Source of the DNA: Nyssa sinensis
Taxonomy: Eukaryota; Streptophyta; Magnoliopsida; Cornales; Nyssaceae
Length of the DNA: 64,000 nt
Assembly (NCBI GenBank): GCA_008638375.1
Contig: CM018031.1
Location: forward strand, 60,442,688 to 60,506,687
Reading direction: 5' to 3'
In this document: positions 39,089 through 49,771 of the stretch, one piece after another
Layout of the letters: each line of letters opens with the position of its first letter
How positions within the stretch are numbered: the first letter of the stretch is position 1
Notes under the pieces: generated by a model
The model's input: only the letters and a program-made list of their open reading frames with translations
What the model was told of the DNA's origin: nothing
The model's database searches: none
Program-made: the position numbers and the translations under genes

Positions 39089-39580
39089 TAAGAAAAAATA
39101 TTAAAATAATATTTTATAATTTAAAAAGTTTATGATATTTTTTTTATTTAAAAGATTCAAAAAAAAATTAATACAAAAAACTTAATTATTAACTTTCATC
39201 TTAATATCGTTGAAAAATATTATTGATCAGATTAAAATAACCTTCAAAATACATTTTAAAAAATACTAAATAATAAATATAACAAATTCTTCAATCCAAA
39301 AAAAACCTTAACATTTTTTATTTATCTAGAAAACCTAAAAAATAAATTTTTACTTTATAAAATATTATAACTTTTTGGGATTAAAAAATTTATTTTATAG
39401 TATTTTTTTTTTTAAAATGTATCTTAATTGTCATTTTAATATAATCAGTAATATTTTTTAAAGGTGTTAATATCAAAATTAATAATTAGATCTTTTATAT
39501 TTAAAGTTTTTTTTTAGATTTTTTAGATAAAAAAATGTATTATAAATTTTTTGGATCGAAAATTTTATTTTAGAGACTTC
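39089..39580. mobile_element. Foldback MITE with long arms, copy in duplication 1
   Basis: The arms are nearly the whole element. TTAATTATTAACTTTCATCTTAA on the left pairs with the reversed right-arm stretch around AATTATTAATTTTGATATTAA. The central loop contains ACTTTATAAAATATTA. Homologues lie at 49,164-49,701 (independent insertion) and 57,889-58,380 (same insertion, duplicated). Confidence 0.65.
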
Positions 39581-40117
39581 TTACTGAATGATCTCAAAAT
39601 TATAAATACAGTAGATAAAATAAATAAAAATTTAATTTCTAAATCATATAATAATTAAATTATTATTTTTATATGAGTTTGAGTTTATAAAATTAATTTT
39701 AACTTCTGTTGTCATGAACATGATAATAGCCTAACATAATCTTCACGATATGCTCCGCATATATATATATATATGTATGTATATATATTGTTTGATACCA
39801 TTATGACATGAGAAACATGAATCCCAATTGTAGCCAACAAATATAATTTTGACATGATGGTCATGAACATGACTAACCTAATCTTCATGACATGCCCATT
39901 TATCTTGTCTGATACCCAATATGACATGTAATAAATTAATAACACAAAAAAGACCCTATAGATTCTTTTCAAATTACAAAATCAAAACAGGTCATGCCTT
40001 AAATGATTTTTCTTTTCTTCTGTTTTTTTTCCCCACAGTCTATCCCCAGCCATTGCACTATTAATATGCGTGCCAGTCTTCGATATGTTACCAATCCACT
40101 ATTCCGTTACCTGCATC

Positions 40118-43100
40118 ATGGATTTTCTCTCTCATTCACTAGCAATTGTTGGGCTTCTAGCTTTGATAGTTTTGTATAGGCCTGGTAAAACGGTTCCAAA
40201 TCCGTCAACTCGTCCTAACCCGTCCACTATCAACCCGCCTATTTAGTTAGCGGGTCATAAACGGGTTGGGTAATAAGGAATCCGTCAATTTAGCGGGTCA
40301 ATACGGGTTGAATATGGGTGTTTGACGGGTTGAGAATGAAAAATAATAAAATAGTATAAGAATATATATATATATATATATATCTCCATTTATTTATAAG
40401 AATATATATAGAGATATATATATATAAATATAAATATATATATCTCTCCATTTATATATAAGAATATATATAGAGATATATATATATATATAAATATATT
40501 TATATCTCTATTTAAAAAAGAATAAAATACTAAAACATATAAAATAAATTATAAAAGTTTAGATTGTGTTGTCAGCTGTCACTCGTTTGTCAATTCCACA
40601 AACATTCAAGACATAAACAAGACAAGGAAAATGGAAAGGGTGCTAAAAGCTTAGATTTGCTATTTCAAGTCTGAGAATCAGAGATTAGGATGAAGATAAG
40701 CACTTTTCTCTGCACCGTTAGTTGCATCCACCTCCAGTTTTCAAGCAAACTACAGTCCCTGTATTAAATTCTGGTTGGTAATGAAAAGCTGAGAAGTGAA
40801 AGCATAGCAACAACCAAAACTTCTTTAGCAATAGCCCTTTCTATTTTCACCTGAACCCAGACAATTAGTTAAGTTCATAGCATATGTTAATATATATAAT
40901 CTATTGTATTCACAAAAGTTTTAACAGAAAAACATGATGAATTTTATTAGTTATATTATTTGATTGAGATGTGACAATCTTAGGTAGTGTTTTATTTATA
41001 AAAAAAAAAAATTGAGTAGCGGTCAAATCTGGGTTGCCCCGACCCGACCCATTTATGACCCGACCCGTATTCGACCCGATCAATTCGGGTCAAATATGGA
41101 TTCAACCCGTTTACAACCCACCCAAACCCGCCCAACCCGCCCACTTTGCCAGGCCTAGTTTTGTACAAGTGCCGGAGAAATAGAGCAAACTTTAAGAAAA
41201 GTAAGAGCATTGGAGCTCCGAGTCCATCCGGTGAATGGCCTCTCATAGGTCACCTCCCTCTTCTTGGAGGTAAACTTTCTGTTGCCCGAACACTAGAAGC
41301 CATGGCCGAAAAATATGGCCCAGTTTATTCGCTCCGGCTCGGCAGTCATCAAGCAGTCGTGGTGAGTAGTTGGGAGGCCGTAAAGGAGTGCTTCACTATC
41401 AATGACAAAATTTTTGCAACACGGCCAAGTTTGGCTGTGGGAAAATACCTTGGTTATGATCATGCAGTTTTTGCACTAGCTCCCTATGGACCATATTGGC
41501 GTGATGTTCGCAAGATGGTCACAATGGAGCTCTTCACAAGCCAACGGCTCGAGAAGCTCAAGCATGTCCATTCCTCCGAACTAGACTCGTGCATGAAAGA
41601 TCTGTATTTACTATGCCTGAAAAATGGAGACCATCCAACCAAGGTGGCCATGAACAATTGGTTTGAGCACGTCACATTCAATATAAGCATCAGAATGCTA
41701 GTTGGAAAGCGGTTTTCTACTAGTACTTGTGGCGACAGAGACTCCAACACTGGGCGTTTCAAAGAAGCGATAAAGAAAGGGTTGTATCTTAGCGGGTTTT
41801 TTGTCCTGTCCGATGCCATTCCATGGCTTGAATGGATGGACTTTGGAGGCTATTTGAAAGCTATGAAGCAGACGGCCATGGAAATTGATTCAGTCATCGC
41901 AAATTGGCTAGAAGAGCATATTGAGAAGAGAAGGAAGGGGGATACAGGCGGCGAAGAGGACTTCATGGATGTAATGCTATCGACCCTTGCAGAGGGCATC
42001 ATATTGTCGGGCCACAGTCGTGAAACTATCATCAAGGCCACAACAATGGTACGCTTCTTGTTACATGGAATTTCCAATACTATATTAACTTCGAATTCCT
42101 ACTGAAAGGATATTGATTTGATTTTATTTAAGTTTGACAATTAAAAAGATATTGATTTGATTTGCAAAGGGCACTGGACCCTAGCGCCATGTGCGAGGCT
42201 TACGGATCCCTTCCGCCATGTGCGAGGCTTAATTCGAAGATTAAGCGGTTAACCAAAGGGCACTCGATCCCTCACGCTATGTGAGGCTTAATTAGGAGAT
42301 TAAGCGGTTAATTAGTTTTCTGATAGGATAGTCTAAATTTTATCAAGTCTAATAAAATATGTATTAATATATTAAAAAAAGTTTCACTTCTCGATAAATG
42401 TAAGACATAAATATTATGAGATACTCACGTTTCCTAACAAAATGACGTAATAATAAAATATTTTTGATGCATGAAATAACTGTTCTGCCTGTTAGAGTAC
42501 CTTCCCTAATGAATGGGAAAGTCTGTCTTTTCTTGGTAAATGAGATTTCATTCGTATCAAAAGGTTGGGAAAGTCTTTTTAAATGTTGGTACATTTGAGA
42601 TATGAAAAACCCAATTCTCAAAAGACATTTCCCAGAAGTAACATAGTCATAAATTTACTTGCAACTAATTTTTCGGACCTGTAAATAACTTTGAATTGCC
42701 TATATTGTTTTCTTTTTCTCTTTAAAATTCAAAATTGTCAATTATAGGTAATGAGATTAATCTAGATATGTTTTTATAACTCAAAAAAAAATTTCATCAG
42801 TAGGTTTGAAAATTATACACCCACTAAAAATATTTGACATCCCTAAAAAAATGATGGAAATTATTTCTCCTGTACCATATCATCTTTTTTATTCTTTTAA
42901 TCTTCAAATCAATCAATTTTAAATAAAGTTTTTTTCTTGTCTTATAATGAACATATTTTGTAGATTCTCATCTCGGCCGGTTCAGAAGCCACATGTGAGA
43001 CCTTAATATGGGCTCTTTCTTTATTGTTGAACAATCGCCATGTGTTAAAAAGAGCGCAAGAGGAGTTGGACGTCCATGTAAGGAGAGAAAAATGGGTAGA

Positions 43101-43611
43101 AGAATCAGATATTCAGAATCTAACATACCTACAAGCCATTGTCAAAGAAACATTACGCTTATATCCACCAGCTCCCCTAGCAGGACCTCGACAGGCCCTG
43201 GAAGACTGTTACATTAATGGCTATTATGTTCCGAAGGGCACCTGTTTAATCGTTAACTTATTGAAGTTACATTGAGACGAACGCGTGTGGACATATCCGC
43301 ATCAATTTCAGCCTGAAAGATTTCTCAAAACCCATGCCAATGTTAATGTCAAGGGTCAACATTACGAGTACATTCCATTTAGCACCGGTAGAAGAATGTG
43401 CCCTGGTCTCGCGTTTGGCTCACAAGTGGTTCACTTGACACTTGCTCGAGTGCTTCAAGGGTTTGACATAACGACACCAATGAATAAGCCGGTGGATATG
43501 AGAGAGGGTTCCGGCCTTGCAATGCCCAAAATAAGCCCACTTGAAGTCATTCTCACCCCGCGTCTTCCTCCAGAACTTTATCAAAACCTTGAAACACCTG
43601 CATCAATCTAG
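40118..43611 (+). pseudogene. CYP82-type P450 pseudogene with a hAT insertion and a nonsense codon
   Basis: Exon 1 starts at ATG 40,118 and is cut at 40,176 inside codon 20 of the membrane anchor by a 981 bp element. It resumes at 41,166 and ends at 42,048 (GT donor). The intron is 42,049-42,963 and exon 2 is 42,964-43,611. Without the insert, exon 1 would be 942 bp, exactly as in the intact copy. Exon 2 has an in-frame TGA at 43,273-43,275 (residue 418, Lys in the intact copy), upstream of PERF and of the heme loop FSTGRRMCPG. A transcript could not yield a heme-binding protein. Apart from these two lesions the frame is clean, so inactivation is recent. I rejected a start inside the element (41,146), since it gives no membrane anchor. 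Confidence 0.93.
40169..41165. mobile_element. Non-autonomous hAT-family element (981 bp) in P450 exon 1
   Basis: The element is 40,177-41,157 with a perfect 8 bp target duplication GTTTTGTA on each side (40,169-40,176 and 41,158-41,165). Terminal inverted repeats are TAGGCCTGGTAAA and TAGGCCTGGCAAA. About 130 bp at each end is crowded with ACCCG/CGGGT motifs in both orientations, as expected for hAT transposase-binding sites. The centre holds (TA)n palindromes and a tandem of about 85 bp at 40,370-40,520. No transposase is encoded. Confidence 0.93.
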
Positions 43612-43980
43612 AGTTTGCATATTAGTCCCAAATGTGGGATCCAAGTTAATTTCCTGTCAGCATTTTTCAAAATAATGTCTAAGTACTAAGAATATTATTA
43701 AGGGAAGTGTTCTGCCATCTAACCTCAAAATACCAAGTTAGTCATCCTTAGCAGTTAATTAGACTTTTTATAATAAAAACAAAACTTTGTATATTAAGAA
43801 AAATAAAATAACATAAAAAAACACTTTTAAGAACTTTAACTAAATGAAAAAATACTTTTTCAAAACAATTATGTAGAAATACAAATTTAAAAGTGAAATT
43901 ATTTTATCCACCATGTATACGTGGGGCCAAGAAACTCATTTGTTTACAACCCACTTGGATGTGTACATACACTTTAATGC

Positions 43981-44663
43981 TTTAATGGGCTAAGTGATGT
44001 CTGAGTATTTTTAGATTAGATTTTGTCTTTTTACAATAACGATGCATACTGAAATTTTTAATTAGAATCTTGTTAAGATAAGTTGTTAAAGTTGAATTTA
44101 TGTGATTTAATTAATTCTGTAACATATATATTTGTGCATATATCACATGAATCAATAAAATTACAAAGATTCGACTTTCGCAATTTATCAAAACAACCTT
44201 CTTCTAATTAACGGTAAAAACAATCCACGGTTTAAAATATGAACAAGATAGGACAGTCTTTTTTCTTTTAATTTGCCCGGAAAATGTTTCTCGGAGGTGG
44301 ACTATATATGCAAGGAATTTTTTTTCCCAGACCTTAAGAAAATATAATAAATGGATGAATGAAATTTTTTTTATGTAAAAGGCCATGTTAACTTGTTTTT
44401 CGAATGCTACATCTTGCTTTGAAAAAAATATTTTAAAAAAGAAACAAAACTTTCTCATAACCCAAACAAAACCTCAAATTATTTTCTAGAGCTCAAAATT
44501 ACCTTTCAAATTGATAAGCGGATATCAAATTGTCCACCCTTGTATGATGACTTTGGAGAGATTGCAGTCCCAATTGCGATCCAATCATTAGTCTGAACAA
44601 GACCCGAGTTTTGCAAATTGCTGCATTTCAGTTGCTTGGTATGCATCAGTTTGTATGATAGTT

Positions 44664-44694
<31 letters not shown>

Positions 44695-45263
44695 GTGTGA
44701 TTTTAACAACAAAAAATAAATAAATAAAATACTATTTTAATATTTTTATAAAAGAAATTGCATGAAGTACATGTTATCTAGTTGTAAAAATTTAAAAATT
44801 GATTTCGGCAAAAACATAAATGTTCCCCGCACGAAATGCCTCTGTCATACTCATCATTTTGGTCGATATGCATGTCGGAAGTTTTTTTTTATCATGCACA
44901 CATTTTTTAAACAATTTTTTTCATTTAACATTTTTATAAGCACTGCTCTTTTATTTTCTGTGGTGTGCTATTAGTTGCAACCTTATCTATTTTGTTTTGG
45001 ATTGTACAGATTTTCGTATTTTTTAAATAATAATAATTGACTAATATTTTATAATACATGTTTGTACAAATATGATATATATATATATATATATATACTA
45101 ACATAGATATTATGATGACGAGAACTACACCCATGTGTGTAAGTTTTTTTTTTTTAACTATCAAATCTTAATGAAATATGTATTCAATAGAAAACTATTA
45201 TGTCATTTGAAAAGTTGTTTGTTCAAAAGAAAATTAAAAAGCCTAGCCTTATATATATTTTGA
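43981..45263. other. AT-rich intergenic DNA
   Basis: It lies beyond the duplicated block. I see (TA)n runs at about 44,666-44,691 and 45,074-45,097 and no convincing exon. A moderately complex stretch at 44,500-44,660 has no recognisable domain. Confidence 0.4.
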
Positions 45264-46640
45264 TGTAATTAAAAAAAAATATATATTTTGTTTTAAAGTT
45301 ATTGTATAATTCTTTAATTTCAAATTTTGATCTTTTTCGAAAATTTTCTAGTCTCCAAACTTTATTAAGAGTCTTACCCCAAGAAAATTAAATTAGAGCT
45401 AGTATGGCAATTAGCAATTTTTTATTTAAATTAGTAGTGTTCTAAGCTTATAAATATGATTAATAGACTTTTATTATTCAATTTTTATCAATAATATCAA
45501 TTTCGAATTTAGAGAATTGTTCTCTTGTTTGAGTGAGTAATTTCCATGGCTAATTAAATTCAAGAATCTCAACATACTTAATTGCTTTCACGTTTCATGC
45601 TCTTTAGTTGGTATCAGAGCGATGATTTATTTGACTAGCTGAATAACAATGAAGACAAAAACACAAACCCCATTTACATTAACAAACAGAGGCAATAGAT
45701 CTGATAGATGCTTCCTCTAGTTGATAACCACACCGGAAGATTTTTTCAAAGTCAGCCTACTTACAAATTTGTGTCAAAACGACGTTCCCAAATTCAACAT
45801 GCTTATAAAGACATTCAAATTCTAAAGAAAAATAAAAGAGCTGTGAGATTTGTAGATCTATAAAAAAAATCTAAGGTGTGTATATTATTTGACTGATGAA
45901 AAATTTAAAAATTTTCGTGTACGATTTAGAAGATACATATATCATAAAAGATGCTACAGAAATCAAATTTTCAGAGATCTTGTATGAAAATTAATCTACT
46001 ATCTTTTAATGATCGTATTTATATCAAGACAATAACTCTTATTGTAGAAAAGTAGTAAGAAAGTCCAGAATTAATAGATCAGAATATGGATCTACTAGCA
46101 CCAAATACAAACTCTTTTATAAAAGAGAATAAGCAAGAAATTAGCATTTAAGTTCCCAATTTTACAGATGAGATTGAACCTGAATTAGCAAATGATGATT
46201 ATGATGCTTGCTAGAACATTGAAATTGTAGTGGATCAAAAAGATGATTTTTCTTATTTTATCATCGGAGCACAATCCCAGACAATATCCTAAAATTACAT
46301 ATTTTATAAAAGTTGTAAAAGAAGAAAATCTTGAGTTTTGGATTGTTTTGGAAAAGATTCAATCGAGTTATAGAAGAATTTGAAGTCGTATACATCTATC
46401 TAGTTAATTCGAGTAAGAGTTTTTTTCAAATGTGAGAGTCTAACATATATGGTATTTGACAAAAACATGTATTTTGTTTAGAGTTATTGTATGATTATTT
46501 AGTTTTTAATTTTAATTTTTTTTTAAATTTTTTAATTCTATTAGGACTATTATAGAAATTAACAATTTTCTATTCAAATTATTAATTTTGTATGCTAATA
46601 AAGATGATCTAATAGACTTTTATTATTTAGTTTTTGAATT
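45264..46640 (+). mobile_element. Decayed gag-only-type LTR element
   Basis: The left LTR is about 45,264-45,605. It is followed by a tRNA-Met primer site TGGTATCAGAGC at 45,609-45,620. The right LTR, from about 46,459, is truncated near 46,640. The interior is broken by stops, but its 3' part matches the element at 53,377-55,315 (CAAACTCTTTTAT, GCAAATGATGATTATG, and an AATTCGAGTA.GAGTT stretch before the right LTR). No polymerase domains are present. Confidence 0.7.
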
Positions 46641-48719
46641 TATTTTCTATTTTTCCTTAATATATTATGTTTTATTAATTATAAATTAATAATAATTAAT
46701 ATAATAAATTACTCTATCCAGGACCTAATCCACTAGGTCGGGCTGACTTAGAACTATAACTTAGACACTTGGCTTGGCCCAGTTTATTGGACACTAGGTT
46801 GAATAACACTTTCTATACATGTGAGAATTCAAGAGTGGGCTTGTACAGATAAAAGAACCATGACTATGATCTTGATATTAACAGTTCGTTTGGATAAGTA
46901 CAAGAAAAAGAAAAGAAAAAGAGAGTATTAGTTATAAGGAAAAGGAAATGAGAGAAGAGGAGAGAGTAATCCCTCCGTTATGTTTGGATAACTAATGAAA
47001 GGAAAGGAGAGGAAAGCCTTTCATCTTGTTTAGAAATGATAAAGGAGAGAAAAGAAAATAAATGATTTTATATTATTTTATTATTATACCATTTGAATGC
47101 CTTAGGATAGAGGTGGCATTTTTATTTTGGTTTTTATAATTTTAAAGGTAATATTGGTATTTTTAAAAATTCATTAAATCATTGTTTCCTTTCCCTCCAT
47201 TTCTTCTCACTTTTGGAGGGATAACAAATTACTTAAATGAAGGTTAAGCTCTCCCTCCCTCTCCCTCCCTTTACTTCTTAATTTTTAAAACAAACATGAT
47301 ATAAGCTCTCCTTCCTTCTCCTCTCTTTCTCTTTCTTTTCAATTCCTTCCATCCAAACATAGTGTAAAGTTTCCCACGCCTGCACTCTCACACAACCAGT
47401 CGACCCATAATTTTTAATCAATTTTCGAACCTAAACTTCAGTATCATTTCTAATTCAAATCATGCAAGTTATATATCTATTTTATTCCTTTTTCGATACT
47501 TATCAAATTATATAATTTAATTTGATCAAAACTTTCAAAATTAAGAGAAATCTTATCCCCACGTTCTTGTATTGATATATCGACCTCAATGATATGGAAT
47601 ATAATTCACCACCCAAACGCCACCACAACCTCAAACAATTGACAAGTCTCGAAGGCTCGTACAGCTAATTAATTTATTGAACCATGCCTACCCCTCCTCG
47701 GCCTAGAGCAATGTTGGACCATATCCTAGTCCCCAAGACATTTAATTATTTAGAATTGCTAGTCTCCACCAAAAACCTTTTTTGAAAATAACTTCTCCAA
47801 TGACTAAATGGAGAGAAAAAAAAAAAAAATTTCATGCAATTAAAATATTTGGCCTAATTGAACTTCATCTATTCCAAGAGTTTTAACTCAAGCTCAATTC
47901 TCACACACCCCCAACTCAAATCAGCACTAATATATTAAAAAGCCCTTTAAAATTCTCCTTCCCCCCTCTAATTTTGAGAATAAAACATTTTTCTTTTAAA
48001 ATTTCTCAGCCCAAATTGAAGAAAAAAAATCCACTCCTAAACTTTTCTTCAAAAAAATTGCAAAAATACGACTGATACGATTGATTGATTTGTGCGCCTC
48101 TCTTATTACTTTTTTGTATCCCCCTGTTCTTCGGATACAATTCGATCCTTCTACAGCCAAATCTCAATTCGTGGACAGCCTTCGACGACTTCCTTATGAA
48201 AACATCAATTACCCCTAATTAATTTTTCTACCTCTGCCATTGTGCATTGCCATGTTTGTTTCAAGGATTTGATAAAAGTGGATTAGTTATTTTTTTTTTA
48301 TTAATAGTGATGGGATTTTTAATCTTATCTCTTTTTTTATTATTTTATTCATATTATGAACTAATATTTACTTTTGGCACTATTAGTGACCCTTTTTTTT
48401 TTTTTTTTCAAATACCGAATTCGTAAGATCTTGGGGATTAGTTTATCCAATCACCTCCCCAACTCAGAAAACAAATATAAACTTATATTTTTTTAGTTAA
48501 AAAAGATTTTAATTAATATTTATTTAAAAATAAAAAAAATTAGAAAAAATGTCAAAATTGAAAAATAAATGCAAAAAAATTAAATAAAAGAGACATTTAG
48601 GCATTTTGAAAAACATAAGGTTGGATGAGAGGCCTTTCCAGTTTGTCAATTCAAACAACTCTGAAAATGTTTTTATAATTGTTAGAAATGTCAAAAAAAT
48701 ATGTGTAATTTATCCTTGC
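46641..48719. other. Intergenic DNA with a piece homologous to the end of the window
   Basis: About 47,395-47,700 resembles 62,260-62,470 (ATATCGACC..AATGA, then ACGCCACCACAACCTCAAA, then GGCTCGTACAG). The larger P450 duplication therefore probably extended this far before transposons separated the parts. Purine/pyrimidine tracts of CTCTCCCTCC type lie at 46,905-47,350. No gene is recognised. Confidence 0.45.
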
Positions 48720-49165
48720 ATAAATTATACTAATTCCCCCTAAAATTTATGACAATTACACTAACTTCTTCTATAATTTCTGAAACTACACTTACCTCCA
48801 TACTTTATAAAATAATATTTAAATACTTCTCTCCTGTCAATTTTTTTTCAAAATAATCAAACTGTCCCTTTTATTTATTTATTTCTACACTTTTTAATTT
48901 TGACTAATTTATTCTAACTATTTAAAAAATTAAATTTAAGATTTTTATGAACATTTATTTGGAAAATGAAAAATAAATTGGTCAAGATTTAAAAAAATTG
49001 ACAAAAATAAATGAAAATGTTAGTTTTGTCATTTTGAAGAACAAAATTGGCTAAATAAAAGTATTTGTATATTATTTTGTAAAGTAGGAAGGTCAGTGTA
49101 ATTTCATAACCATCAAGAAAAATTAATATAATTATCAAAAATTTCAAAAAATATTAGTATAAATT
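48720..49165. mobile_element. Foldback MITE (about 445 bp), TTACACT family
   Basis: The left arm (AAATTATACTAATTCCCCC, GAAACTACACTTACCTCC, TACTTTATAAAATAATAT) pairs with the reversed right arm (AATTTATACTAATATTTTT, GAAATTACACTGACCTTCC, TACTTTACAAAATAATAT). The element abuts the next MITE without a gap. Confidence 0.75.
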
Positions 49166-49701
49166 AGAAAAAAATACTAAAAAGTCTTTAAAATAATTTT
49201 TTCAATTCAAAAAGTTCATGATATATTTTTTCTATTTAAAATATCCAAAAAATAAATTTTTAATACAAAAGTCTAATTGTTAATTTTCATCTTAAAACCG
49301 TTACAAAATATTATTAATTAGACCAAAATAACCTTCAAGATAAATTCTAAAAAATACTAAATAATAGATACAACAAATTCTTCAATTCCAAAAAAAAAAA
49401 TATTTTTTATTTATCTAGAATGCCTAAAAAATAAATTTTCACTTTATAAAATATTACGATTTTTGGGATTAAAAAATTTATTTTATATATTTTTTGGTAT
49501 TTTTTTCAATGTATCTTGAAGACTATTTTAGTATAATCAATAATATGGTTTTAACGGTGTTAATATGAAAATTAATAATTAAATTTTTTGTATTAAAATT
49601 TTATTTTAAGAATATTTTAAATAGAAAAAATATTTCATGAACTTTTTGAATTAAATATTTTAAATTTTTTTAAGAATATTTTAATATTTTTTTTCTTATA
49701 A
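49164..49701. mobile_element. Foldback MITE with long arms, independent copy
   Basis: The left arm (TTCAATTCAAAAAGTTCATG, TCTAATTGTTAATTTTCATC) pairs over more than 200 bp with the reversed right arm (AATTCAAAAAGTTCATGAAA, TTTAATTATTAATTTTCATA). It belongs to the same family as 39,089-39,580 and 57,889-58,380. A transcript through it could form a long hairpin. Confidence 0.75.
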
Positions 49702-49732
49702 TTTATCTTTAATCGTTTTATTTTTAGTGGTG

Positions 49733-49768
<36 letters not shown>

Positions 49769-49771
<3 letters not shown>

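Larger units (their letters stand above)
38475..43980 (+). repeat. Segmental duplication, copy 1 (carries the dead P450)
   Basis: It aligns with 57,255-62,102 from upstream foldback MITE through both exons and about 370 bp of 3' flank. Coding parts differ at only a few percent of residues. Copy-specific events: a 981 bp hAT element in exon 1, a tandem doubling within the intron (about 42,165-42,320), and absence of the promoter insert and TATA stretch present in copy 2. Confidence 0.85.

Noticed and set aside
41146..42105. P450 reading frame starting at 41,146 as an intact exon with its own start
   Set aside because: The first codons come from the end of the hAT insert; the true start at 40,118 lies on the other side of it.
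43024..43611. Exon 2 of the disrupted P450 as two separate small genes
   Set aside because: Both pieces are in one frame, interrupted by a single TGA; together they are one exon.
44762..44974. 70-residue reading frame
   Set aside because: No homology recognised and no splice or promoter support.
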